Of a stretch of 64,000 bases of DNA, positions 8,064 to 17,165 are shown piece after piece. The notes beneath the pieces were generated by a model. That model saw nothing but the letters and a program-made list of their open reading frames with translations, made no database searches and was not told where the DNA came from. This DNA is from Neptunomonas japonica DSM 18939 (GTDB lineage Bacteria > Pseudomonadota > Gammaproteobacteria > Pseudomonadales > Balneatricaceae). Numbering within the stretch: position 1 is the first letter of the stretch; each line of letters opens with the position of its first letter. The DNA is taken from contig NZ_AUGR01000021.1 in the NCBI RefSeq assembly GCF_000422765.1, forward strand, positions 19,033 through 83,032, written 5' to 3'. The position numbers and the translations under genes were made by a program.

Positions 8064-8488
8064 CTGTGTTCAATGTTGTCTGTTTAGTGGCTCCCAAAGA
8101 ATGTAGTGGAGGCACATAGCGCTTACAAATCTAAAAATTAAGCATGCATGAAGGGCGTTTTTTAAGAGTACTGCTATACTTTGAATTATGTATTTCACCT
8201 ACATATAGTGAGGTGTTTTTGATCGGTTAACTCACAAAGTAATTTAGTCGATGTACGTTATGTTGGGGCAATCTCTTAAGTAGGTGTGTGGAGTTAATTA
8301 GTCAGCTTAATAGTATAAGTTGACGGCATATTGGGTTAGGTGTTTTACGAATAGTGTTCAATACAGCTAATACTGGTGGGCAATTTTCATCGCTAAATTA
8401 AGTATTAAATATAACCATATTTATAGCATGCTCTAAAAAATCATTATAAAAATAAATAAAGTCTATCCTCTGCGATTGAGATATCTGA
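8064..8488. other. Intergenic region upstream of the chemoreceptor
   Basis: AT-rich stretch without a supported gene. It holds a small hairpin CACCT...AGGTG followed by TTTTT (8196-8220), preceded by a -10-like TATACT at 8174-8179; this could be a minor terminator or a short RNA but the -35 is not convincing. The rest presumably carries the chemoreceptor promoter. Confidence 0.35.
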
Positions 8489-10582
8489 ATGAAAATTAAA
8501 AATAGAATTGCCTTAGCTACCGGTGCATGTCTTACGCTTTCTTCCGTTATTTTATTAAGCGTTGTTGCTTGGAAAAATAATGAAGTAGAAGCCCAAACAG
8601 TAGCTCTGGTTAGCCAAGAACTAACAGATAAAGCTCGTGAACAACTATCTACCTTGTCTGATGCTCAAGCAGGAAAAACTGCAGCCGAGCTGAATAAAGC
8701 GCTATATGTTGCTAAGAGCATGGCAGACACTATGGGTAGTTTCATCAGCCAAAATGGACGAGATACTCAGCGGCAACCTTTTTATGAATATACCAAAGAC
8801 GTCCTTGAGCAAAACACGAACGTCATGGGAACCTATATTGCGTGGAAAAAGAATGCGGTAGATGGTAAAGATCAAGATTTTATCGGTAACAAGCATACTT
8901 TTGAAAACGGGCAATTTGCACCCTATTGGTTTCGTAATGGTGATGGCAGTTTAGGTTATCGACCGTTAAACCTTACAAAAGTTTATGCAGATATAGAAAA
9001 AGGAAGTACCGATTCTGCATGGTATACCTGCCCTTTGGAGACAACTAAAACTTGCTTAGCCGAGCCTTATTCGTGGGAAGCGGGGGGGCGTACCATTGTC
9101 GGCACATCGATTACCTTGCCAGTGTTAGTTGATGGCAAAGTTAAAGGTATTACAGGCATTGATATGGAGCTTAGTTTTTTAAGCAAGCTGGTAAACGAAG
9201 CAGATCAATCACTTTACTCTGGCCAAGGGCAAGTTCTATTGATCAGTAATACAGGGCTTGTCGCAGCCGATTCAGATGGACAGCACGCTCTTGCTAAAGT
9301 CTATCAAGGTGAGCTGAAAGAGCAGTTATTAACGTTAGTTGCCAATGGTGAGAAACAAATACTGCAAGCTGATGGGCACTTATGGGCAGTTCAACCTATT
9401 CGCCTTGATAGTGTTAATACTCCTTGGGCTGTTGTTATTAACTTGGATGAATCAGTCGTATTAGCGGGTGCGATCAAGACCCAGCAATCCATGTCTAAAC
9501 AATTTAATGAAAGCCTAGTAACATCTATTATCATAGGTTTAATCATCACGGGCTTAGGTATCATCTTACTCACCATTATTGCTCAGAGTATCGCTGCTCC
9601 TATTCGTCGTGCAGCAGATATGATTAACCAACTCGTCTCCCACGATGGTGATCTTACACAACGACTGACATTGCAAAGAGATGATGAGGTAGGTGACTTA
9701 GCCAATGGTATTGATGCCTTTATCGAAAAGACCCATGTCATTGTCAAAGATATAGCCGCTGAGATGGTAAATGTTGAACGCTCAACCTGTCGAGCTTCTG
9801 ATATATCTAGTAATAGTGCTCTAGGTATTGAGAAGCAACGGGCTGAAGTGGATCAGATTGCTGCAGCCATTACCCAGTTGGCTGCATCTGCTAGTGAAGT
9901 TGCGCAAATTGCGATAACCACTGCCGATTCATCCAGTGAAGCTAAAGGCTCTGTCGATAGTAGCGCCATGAATCTTGACGAGAGTACCAGCTCTATTCGT
10001 GAGCTTTCTGAACAGATTAGTAACACAACAGAGCTGATGGATCTGCTTGCTCAAGACAGTAACAATATCAGCCAAATCGTAGATGCTATTCAAGGTATTT
10101 CCGAACAAACTAACCTTTTGGCGCTAAACGCTGCGATTGAAGCGGCCCGTGCAGGTGAGTCTGGTCGAGGCTTTTCCGTTGTTGCCGATGAAGTGCGTAA
10201 CCTGGCATCAAAAACACAACAGTCGACAGGAGAAATCCAGACACTGATCGATAAACTGCAGGGACGTGCTAAAAGTGCAGTGCATGCGATGCAAAAAGGG
10301 AATGAGCAATCAGGTAACTGCTTAGTATTGTCAGAAGAAGCCTCTCAACATTTGCAACATGTTGTTACAGCGATTTCTGAAATAGATAACATGACTACTC
10401 AAATGGCGAGTGTGGTTGAAGAGCAAAGAGCGGTTACAGAAGATATCACTCGTAACATTGTTAATATAAGTGATGAGACCAATTTAGTATCAGACGGTGT
10501 TGCTGAGGCTAACCAGGAAAGCCAATCACTGCTCAGTCTGGTGAAAAAACTGGAAAACCAACTGGGTCGCTTCCGCTACTAA
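8489..10582 (+). CDS. Methyl-accepting chemotaxis protein with periplasmic Cache-type sensor
   Basis: Inner-membrane chemoreceptor of 697 residues. A first transmembrane helix lies at about residues 7-28, a large periplasmic dCache-like sensor at about 30-335 (contains YTKDVL..., TGIDMELSFLSKLV), a second helix at about 343-368, HAMP at about 370-425, and a cytoplasmic signalling domain with the conserved hairpin tip (LLALNAAIEAARAGE, then GRGFSVVADEVRNLA). There is no C-terminal NWETF-like pentapeptide, so it probably depends on other receptors for CheR binding. Ligand unknown. It stands alone and is followed by a terminator. Confidence 0.93.
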   Translation: MKIKNRIALATGACLTLSSVILLSVVAWKNNEVEAQTVALVSQELTDKAREQLSTLSDAQAGKTAAELNKALYVAKSMADTMGSFISQNGRDTQRQPFYEYTKDVLEQNTNVMGTYIAWKKNAVDGKDQDFIGNKHTFENGQFAPYWFRNGDGSLGYRPLNLTKVYADIEKGSTDSAWYTCPLETTKTCLAEPYSWEAGGRTIVGTSITLPVLVDGKVKGITGIDMELSFLSKLVNEADQSLYSGQGQVLLISNTGLVAADSDGQHALAKVYQGELKEQLLTLVANGEKQILQADGHLWAVQPIRLDSVNTPWAVVINLDESVVLAGAIKTQQSMSKQFNESLVTSIIIGLIITGLGIILLTIIAQSIAAPIRRAADMINQLVSHDGDLTQRLTLQRDDEVGDLANGIDAFIEKTHVIVKDIAAEMVNVERSTCRASDISSNSALGIEKQRAEVDQIAAAITQLAASASEVAQIAITTADSSSEAKGSVDSSAMNLDESTSSIRELSEQISNTTELMDLLAQDSNNISQIVDAIQGISEQTNLLALNAAIEAARAGESGRGFSVVADEVRNLASKTQQSTGEIQTLIDKLQGRAKSAVHAMQKGNEQSGNCLVLSEEASQHLQHVVTAISEIDNMTTQMASVVEEQRAVTEDITRNIVNISDETNLVSDGVAEANQESQSLLSLVKKLENQLGRFRY

Positions 10583-10642
10583 TGGTGTTAGTTGAGTAGA
10601 TGATTTAGTAGTTGTAGCGTTTGCTCAACACACACGTTAAGC

Positions 10643-10667
10643 ATTTTCCGCCCATCGGGCGGAAAAT
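10643..10667. terminator. Bidirectional terminator between the chemoreceptor and the EAL gene
   Basis: Perfect 11-base stem ATTTTCCGCCC / GGGCGGAAAAT with a three-base loop ATC. A and T tracts on both sides make it usable for both converging genes. Confidence 0.85.
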
Positions 10668-10677
10668 TCCTGAATGA

Positions 10678-12729
10678 TTAATGTTTGTTAAAGTAGTCTA
10701 TGCAGTCTTTTTCTGAAAGGGCTTTGCTGTGGTAGTAACCTTGAAAAATAGTGCAGCCTAGATCAACGAGCCTTTCTCGTTGTTCAATTGTTTCTACATA
10801 TTCGGCAACAATGTCAATTTGTTGCGATCGACCAAGTTCGGCTATTGTATGGATAATATTTGAGTTGGCCTCATTTACAAGAACGTCAACAGTGAGTGAT
10901 CCATCAATTTTAAGCGTGTGTACTTTAAATCTGCGCATATATAACAGTGACGAGTGACCCATTCCAAAATCATCCATCGCTAAACGTATTCCCATGTTAG
11001 ATAATTTCGAAAGTGTTTCATTCACTGTGGGCGTATCGTAGATTGTATGAGATTCAGTGATTTCAAGTTCGATATCTTGCGGAGCTAAAGAATATTTTTG
11101 TAATGTATTTGAAATTAGGGTCGGCAGTTCTTTATCCAGTAGCTGTAATGGCGATATATTAATTGCCATGTTTATGTTGTAACCCAGAGTTTTCCAACGA
11201 GCCGTGCAGGCGCAAGCGTTTTCTATCACCCAGGCGCCTAGTCTGTTAATTTCGTTATTCTCTTCTGCTAAGTTTACAGCTAGTAATGGTGGTAAGTTGC
11301 CATGCCTTTCATGTTTCCATCGGAGCAGTGCTTCGACTCCGACAATTTGTCCTTTAATGTTGTGCTTTGGCTGGTAAGCTAAAGATAGCTTGTCATTTTC
11401 TAAATCAGACTTCAGTTCTGTTAATAGCCCTCTTGCAATCAGCCCTATATGGTCCTGTCGAACTGACACCGTTATTTTTTGCTCATTTGTCTGAATTACT
11501 TTTGCGGCCTTAGCAAAGGATACCTTTTGAAGTTGCAGGCGTTTTTTTTCAGCCTTTTTAACAAACGGAATGTATAGCAGGGTACCGATAACAATTTCTG
11601 TAAATTGAAACAAGGCGCCATGCCATGAACCGGTTATTATCCATCCTGAAATAATAGGAGGGGTGGTCCAAGGAATTGATATGGGTAGAAAAACTAAAAA
11701 TCCCAGTTGAACCGACAGTACCGTTATCACACTGAACAGTACTGGTATTCCTATGAACGGGATTAAATAGGAAGGGTTAAGTACTAGTGGTAATCCATAT
11801 AAAACGGGTTCGTTAATATTGAAGATCGAAGGTAGTATGGATATTTGAGCAATTTTTCTTTGTTGCCCTTCTTTCACAACTAGTGCTATCGCTATCAATA
11901 AACTCATAGTTGCACCGGCGCCACCGAGTAGCACAAAATTGTTTAGTAAAGGGCGTGATGCAAAGTTCTCGTTATAGGCTAATTGAGTTAAATCAAAAAA
12001 ATCTCTGGCGTACGTATCTAATATGTAACCGCCATGAACGCCTAAGTACCAAAAAATTTGGTTAATTAATGTCACTAAGCTATTTAAAACTAGCGCAGAG
12101 TACTCACTATCTTGAAGTAGATTAATAACAGGGAGAAAAAGGTGTTCATCCAGTGGAGGGGTTTTAGAGAGTAATATAGAAATAACTAATATTAATAGGC
12201 CAGTAAATATAATAGGTACGCTCATTTTAATCGAATTATATACTGTTAAATCGGTATCGTATGGCATATCAAACCAATCTAGTGATCGACTTTTAATGAC
12301 TGTAAATAATACCTCAGTGGTGACAATTCCAATAATAATGGCAGGTAATACGGAGCTCTGTCCCATAGCGTCATAGGTTAGTGAACCGGTGCCCTCTAAA
12401 AACAATATAAAGTTCATGAAAGCTGATATTCCAACCATCAAAGGTGAAATTTTACTGGCGCTAGGAAGGCTTGAGTTTAAACGTAAGGTAAGGTGAACAG
12501 AAACCGCAATCGCTAGAGCACAACTTAAAATGCCATGAGAAGAGTTGATGGCTATTTATAAGTGTTCAACCCAGGTGCTTCCAAATAAACCTATCATCAA
12601 GTCTTGATAGCCCTGATAAGGGAAGTGAAGCAGCAGGATTGAAATGACGCCAAAAAATGTTAGCGGTAATAGGGTGATGAAACCATCTCGGATGGAGTAT
12701 AGCCATACAGAACCCCTGTTATTCGTCAT
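10678..12729 (-). pseudogene. PTS EIIC (cellobiose type) - EAL fusion interrupted by an in-frame TAA
   Basis: Membrane-bound cyclic di-GMP phosphodiesterase candidate. The natural start is ATG at 12729 with AAGGAT upstream (product begins MTNNRGSVW). Codon 58, at 12558-12556, is TAA: the frame reads STWVEHL, stop, IAINSSHG and then stays open for 625 codons. A CAA-to-TAA change would explain it. The EIIC part has multiple hydrophobic helices but no EIIA or EIIB domain. The EAL part retains VEALLRW, ELEITES, DDFG and LKID, so it was active until recently. A shortened product could start from TTG 12441 or ATG 12438, lacking the first helix. A sequencing error remains possible. Confidence 0.8.
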
Positions 12730-13030
12730 ACGATCCTTTTATGAAAACTAAATAAGAAAGGCTGTTTGAAATACATTTTTATCAGGAAAAAAGTTATGCT
12801 GCAAATATCCACAATTTTTATATAGAGTTTTCTTGATGGTTTTTTTATTTAGTGGTCATAAAATTGTAAGCCAATAGCTAGCATCTCTTGAGTTTTCATT
12901 GTGGCTCTACTAGAGAAGGTGTGACTTTTTAAAGCAAGATTCGGGTCGATTCTTTTCTGCTAGGTTCTTATTATCTACTCTATATTCCATTGATAAATTC
13001 GTAGCATGTTAGCTGGAGACGCGATGCATC
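12730..13030. other. Divergent intergenic region between the EIIC-EAL gene and the AGT gene
   Basis: AT-rich, about 300 bases. It should hold the two opposed promoters. I see no clear operator, hairpin or gene. Confidence 0.4.
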
Positions 13031-13876
13031 ATGATTGATCAAGACAGTATGAATTACACTCGCATTGCTGAGGCAATCGCATATATAAAAGATAACTTTA
13101 AAGAGCAGCCTTCTTTGAATGAAGTTGCAGCGGCAATTAGCCTTAGTCCGTTTCATTTTCAACGGCTGTTTTCTGATTGGGCTGGTGTGAGCCCTAAAAA
13201 ATTCATGCAATATATCAGCATTGAACATGCAAAAGGGCTACTTAAAGATCAGCACTTGAGCTTGCTTGATACAGCTTATGAAACAGGGCTTTCAGGTACC
13301 AGTCGTTTGCATGATTTGTTCATCAATATAGAAGGGATGACACCAGGAGAATTCAAAAAAGGAGGCGACGCCCTGCAGATAAACTACAGTTTTTCGCAGA
13401 CTCCTTTTGGCCAAGTTATTGTTGCATCCACGGGAAAAGGTGTTTGCCATATAGCCTTTGAAGAAAATGCAGAGCAAGCTTTAACAACGCTTAAGCAGCG
13501 CTTCCCTTATGCCTTGTATCAACAAAGCACTGATAAATTACAACAGGATGCCTTGTTAATTTTTCAAAAGGATTGGCAGCAATTAGATAAAATTAAGCTC
13601 CATCTTCATGGCACTGCATTCCAATTAAAAGTGTGGGATAGCTTACTTAAAATACCCAAAGGACGCCTTGCTAGCTACGGAGAGATTGCAACTGCCATTG
13701 GTAACCCTAAAGCCTCTCGTGCTGTTGGTACGGCTATTGGTAGTAACCCAGTGGCTTTTCTTATCCCTTGTCATCGCGTTATTCAAGCCAGTGGTAGTGT
13801 TGGTGGTTATATGTGGGGATCTACCCGAAAATCTGCCATTATCGGTTGGGAAGCATCCCAAAAAGCGACTTTATAG
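13031..13876 (+). CDS. AraC-type HTH fused to O6-alkylguanine-DNA alkyltransferase
   Basis: DNA repair protein that removes methyl groups from O6-methylguanine to its own cysteine and probably also regulates transcription. Residues 1-112 are an AraC-type double HTH (SPFHFQRLFSDWAGVSP); residues 118-281 are a methylguanine methyltransferase with the acceptor cysteine C247 in PCHRV. The N-terminal zinc/Ada-Zn domain that repairs phosphotriesters in E. coli Ada is missing, so the activation route must differ. ATG 13031 is used; ATG 13049 is an alternative. alkB follows after 34 bases, forming an alkylation-repair unit. Confidence 0.88.
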   Translation: MIDQDSMNYTRIAEAIAYIKDNFKEQPSLNEVAAAISLSPFHFQRLFSDWAGVSPKKFMQYISIEHAKGLLKDQHLSLLDTAYETGLSGTSRLHDLFINIEGMTPGEFKKGGDALQINYSFSQTPFGQVIVASTGKGVCHIAFEENAEQALTTLKQRFPYALYQQSTDKLQQDALLIFQKDWQQLDKIKLHLHGTAFQLKVWDSLLKIPKGRLASYGEIATAIGNPKASRAVGTAIGSNPVAFLIPCHRVIQASGSVGGYMWGSTRKSAIIGWEASQKATL

Positions 13877-13910
13877 TTATCTTTAATCGTATGAGAAGTA
13901 AATACTAAAC

Positions 13911-14522
13911 ATGGACCTTTTCGAGCAAATGGAGGGTGCGCCACGTAATCTGCTCCCTTATGATGGCATCGTGCAATATTATGGTACTGTCATGTCGTTA
14001 TCTGAGGCAGACAATTACTATGAGACTTTGCTCAGCGCTATTGAATGGAAAAATGACGAGGCAGTGATCTTTGGTAAAAAAATTGTCACCAAGCGTAAAG
14101 TTGCTTGGTATGGCGATATCCCTTTTCCCTATACCTATTCCAACACCACTAAAACGGCATTACCGTGGACAAAAGCGCTGTTGGCGCTTAAAGCGCTAGT
14201 CGAAAAAGAAAGTGGCGAAACTTATAATTCTTGTTTGCTCAACCTTTATCATGAGGGCAGCGAAGGTATGGCTTGGCACAGTGATGCCGAACTCGACTTA
14301 AAGAAAAACGGTGCTATTGGTTCTTTGAGTTTGGGGGCGGTAAGAAAATTTTCTTTCAAGCACAAAAGATCAAAAGAGAGCATTTCACACGTGTTACAAC
14401 ATGGCAGCTTGCTCGTTATGAAAGGGGAAACTCAAACGCATTGGTTACATCGTCTCCCGCCCACAAAAGTGGTTTTTACGCCACGTATTAACCTGACTTT
14501 CCGTACCATTGAAGCGAGCTAA
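13911..14522 (+). CDS. alkB: Alpha-ketoglutarate-dependent dioxygenase AlkB
   Basis: Fe(II)/2-oxoglutarate oxygenase that removes methyl groups from 1-methyladenine and 3-methylcytosine, releasing formaldehyde. The 203-residue product shows the iron triad H123-x-D125 and H180, and the 2-oxoglutarate arginines in PRINLTFR (R192, R198). The order and spacing fit AlkB (ALKBH2/3-like group). It lies 34 bases after the AraC-AGT gene and is most likely controlled with it. Confidence 0.92.
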   Translation: MDLFEQMEGAPRNLLPYDGIVQYYGTVMSLSEADNYYETLLSAIEWKNDEAVIFGKKIVTKRKVAWYGDIPFPYTYSNTTKTALPWTKALLALKALVEKESGETYNSCLLNLYHEGSEGMAWHSDAELDLKKNGAIGSLSLGAVRKFSFKHKRSKESISHVLQHGSLLVMKGETQTHWLHRLPPTKVVFTPRINLTFRTIEAS

Positions 14523-14559
14523 GTTGTGCTCGATATTCATCGGTTAATATAAAAGGCAT

Positions 14560-15303
14560 TTACGCGCTATAAACAAGATTAATGCCGATGGTGATTAGTA
14601 AAGAAAAGGCAATTCTACGCATGTTCTTGTTGCTTAAAGGAGGAGGGTAATACTTCCCTAATAAGGTAAATGCTGCGACAACGGGTAAGCAGAGTAAGCT
14701 TGTCCAAAGCATTTCAAAGCTGAGCTGACCCTGAATACCTAAAACACATAATCGTAAAATGTTCATGACCAGGAATGCGGTAATTAAGCATAAGCGAATC
14801 GTTTGTAATGGTAATGGCTGGCGATAGAATTGATAAACCAACGGTGGGCCAGCGATACTGAATAAGCCTCCAAATAAGCCAGCGGCAAAGCCCGCAGCGG
14901 TGAAAGATAAGTGACAGCTACGTTCTTTTTTAGGTTCGGGCTTAAGTAAAATAAAAAGTCCTCCTCCGATGATAGTAATGCCTAAAATCCACTGTAATAC
15001 CTGTGTAAATTCGTTGCTTAAATAGCTTAATAACATTACGCCAAGCACTAATGCAGGGAATAGCCCTAAAAGGGAATACAGCAAAGCAGGTTTATCAAGC
15101 GATTTTAGGTTTCCGTATAAGGCAATAGGGCCGTTGGCAAGCATCAAAAAACTGATGATTACAGATGAAAAAGTGACTGATGCTAGCTCAAACTGTACAA
15201 CGAAACCCAATATGATCATGCCTAAAGCAAAGCCGGTAACGGTCTGCACATAGGTACCCAAAGCAACTGTCAGCAAAAAAGGCAGTAACTGTTCAAGCTG
15301 CAT
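14560..15303 (-). CDS. TSUP family permease (TauE/SafE)
   Basis: Membrane protein of 247 residues with about eight hydrophobic helices arranged as two repeats and a short basic cytoplasmic loop (KPEPKKERS) in the middle. The family exports or imports sulfite, sulfoacetate or other organic anions; the substrate cannot be told from the sequence. It converges on alkB and has no operon partner. Confidence 0.8.
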   Translation of the reverse strand: MQLEQLLPFLLTVALGTYVQTVTGFALGMIILGFVVQFELASVTFSSVIISFLMLANGPIALYGNLKSLDKPALLYSLLGLFPALVLGVMLLSYLSNEFTQVLQWILGITIIGGGLFILLKPEPKKERSCHLSFTAAGFAAGLFGGLFSIAGPPLVYQFYRQPLPLQTIRLCLITAFLVMNILRLCVLGIQGQLSFEMLWTSLLCLPVVAAFTLLGKYYPPPLSNKNMRRIAFSLLITIGINLVYSA

Positions 15304-15592
15304 AAAAGTAGTCGCTCTAGTGAAAGTAAAGAGGTAGAAGATGATACGTGAGGTATTTTCTTCATAATCTCAATTGGTTGACATAGCAGCATAAGTAAGT
15401 GATGGATAGAGTGCTAGAGCCAGTTTTAGAATAAAAAAAGACCTCTGTACGCACATAGCTATTAACTTATAAGGTTGTTTTTTTGTATGTGAAGAGAAGG
15501 AGATTAGTCGTTATCACAATGGTGCGCTAAACCTGACCTAACATGGGATGAGAGATCAGGTTTGCGTTTATCAACTGATGTTATATCAGGGA
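15304..15592. other. Intergenic region between the TSUP gene and gbcA
   Basis: About 290 bases with the promoter of the TSUP gene on the minus strand and the 3' flank of gbcA. A hairpin (15529-15563) lies near gbcA; no gene is supported. Confidence 0.4.
15529..15563 (-). terminator. Hairpin after gbcA, possible terminator
   Basis: Arms AAACCTGA (15529-15536) and TCAGGTTT (15556-15563) pair perfectly over a 19-base loop. No strong T tract follows in either direction, so termination strength is doubtful. Confidence 0.45.
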
Positions 15593-16870
15593 TTATTTCT
15601 CTTTGTTTAGGTTGGCTCTAACGGTCTCGCTATACCATTGCATAAAGTTGATCACCGCGAACTCGTATGTTTCAGAGTAAGGACCGGGCTGGTAACCAAT
15701 CGAGTTAATACCTCGTTGGTTTTCTTCACCCAAGATGCGGTCTTGATCATTGGTTGCATCCCATACTTGACGTAGTCTTTCTACATCATAATCAACACCT
15801 TCAACGGCATCTTTATGTACAAACCATTTAGTGGTTACCAATGATTCTTGTGCAGAAATAGGTAAAACGCGGAATACAACAAAGTGGTCACTTTGCATGT
15901 GGTTCCACGAGTTTGGTAGGTGCAAAATACGCATAGAACCAAGCTGTGGATTCTTGATGCGCCCGAGTAGTTTTTTGCTACCTTCCATGCCATCTATGGT
16001 CATAGCCTGCGTGCCTTTTTTCAATGGCATACGGACGATACGGTTACGCTTACCAGGGCCAAAGCTGCGATGCTCGTGTGGAATACCTTCTGCATCCCAT
16101 TCAGCGGCTTGTGCGTTGTAATGTTCTACAAAATCTTTGGGTGCGCGAGGATCATTAGTGTCGTCCCATTCTAGCAAGCTGTTAAGTAATTCTGGATGGT
16201 TAGCAGCACAATGATAGCATTCTCGGTTGTTCTCGATAACGAGCTTCCAGTTAGCTTTTTCATACATGTTGGACTCCACCGCAAGCTTGGTGTTTTCCAC
16301 ATCGTACGGTTCCATGTATTCATTAAGTGTTGCTAGAAACTCATCAAAGTCGCCCTGAGGTTCTTCTTTTGCAAGGCTAATAAAAATGAATCCGCCAGCG
16401 TTTTTACAAAAGGCTTTCTTTAAGCCGTTCTGTTTCATGTCGAAGCTTTCGCCCATTTCGGAGCCAGCAAAAAGTAAGTTGCCTTTTAAGTCGTAAGTCC
16501 ATGTATGGTAAGGACAAACTAGATTAGCAACCTTGCCTCGGTGCTTAGTACAAATACGTGAGCCACGGTGGCGGCAGGTATTGTGGAATGCGTTAATATT
16601 GCCTTCTGCATCACGTACAATCAGAACAGGGTTTTGGCCGATTTCGACAGTGAAGTAGTCACCTTTAGTAGGGATTTCGCTGGTCATGCCAACAAATAAC
16701 CACTCCTTCTGGAAAACCTCTTCCATATCTACGCGGAACATCTGTGGGTCGTTGTACAAGGGCTGTGGAAGTGAGTAGTCAGGCTCACGTGTTTCTAACA
16801 GCTGCTCCATCTCCTTTCGTGCATCAGCATAGGAGGCGCTGGTGACGTTTAGCAGATCGTTCTGGTTCAT
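15593..16870 (-). CDS. gbcA: Glycine betaine demethylase, Rieske oxygenase subunit
   Basis: Terminal oxygenase that demethylates glycine betaine to dimethylglycine, releasing formaldehyde, with electrons from GbcB. The 425-residue protein has a Rieske [2Fe-2S] site (CRHRG...C-x2-H in CPYHTW, about residues 80-105) and a mononuclear iron region (NNRECYHCAANHPE). It is nearly collinear with Pseudomonas GbcA from the SLPQPLY start to the RGINSIGYQPGPYS end. It is divergent from gbcB over a shared 295-base control region. CntA-type carnitine oxygenase and stachydrine demethylase are less likely because of the partner gene and the nearby gbdR and fdhA. Confidence 0.9.
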   Translation of the reverse strand: MNQNDLLNVTSASYADARKEMEQLLETREPDYSLPQPLYNDPQMFRVDMEEVFQKEWLFVGMTSEIPTKGDYFTVEIGQNPVLIVRDAEGNINAFHNTCRHRGSRICTKHRGKVANLVCPYHTWTYDLKGNLLFAGSEMGESFDMKQNGLKKAFCKNAGGFIFISLAKEEPQGDFDEFLATLNEYMEPYDVENTKLAVESNMYEKANWKLVIENNRECYHCAANHPELLNSLLEWDDTNDPRAPKDFVEHYNAQAAEWDAEGIPHEHRSFGPGKRNRIVRMPLKKGTQAMTIDGMEGSKKLLGRIKNPQLGSMRILHLPNSWNHMQSDHFVVFRVLPISAQESLVTTKWFVHKDAVEGVDYDVERLRQVWDATNDQDRILGEENQRGINSIGYQPGPYSETYEFAVINFMQWYSETVRANLNKEK

Positions 16871-17165
16871 TTGTTCTTATCCTCGTTAGCACCAGAGTGT
16901 GCGTAAATTTTTTCTTGTTTCGGCGTAAAACCCCTACGTTATGTAGCAGCATTGACCTTGTGCTAATCCTCTTATAATAGGGCGCAGGCAGTTTGACCAT
17001 TTACGACACGAAAGCATCTCTAAATCGACCTACTGGTGCAGTGAAATTGGATAAGTGTCGCTATGAGCAAGTTTTTGTCGCTATTGGCTAAATGAGTAAT
17101 GAGTACAGGGCTGAGAATGCACGCATAAAGTTCCATTCATGCGAAGAATAATAGAGAGAAGAGCG
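16871..17165. promoter_or_regulatory. Divergent control region of gbcA and gbcB
   Basis: Shared upstream region of the two demethylase genes. On the plus strand TTGACC (16952-16957) and TATAAT (16973-16978) are present at short 15-base spacing, as expected for an activator-dependent promoter. A GbdR site would be expected here but was not identified with confidence. Confidence 0.45.

Noticed and set aside
12438..12729. Treating the EIIC-EAL gene as intact from TTG 12441
   Set aside because: It would lack the first membrane helix, while an open and well-started frame precedes the single stop codon; a broken gene is the simpler reading.
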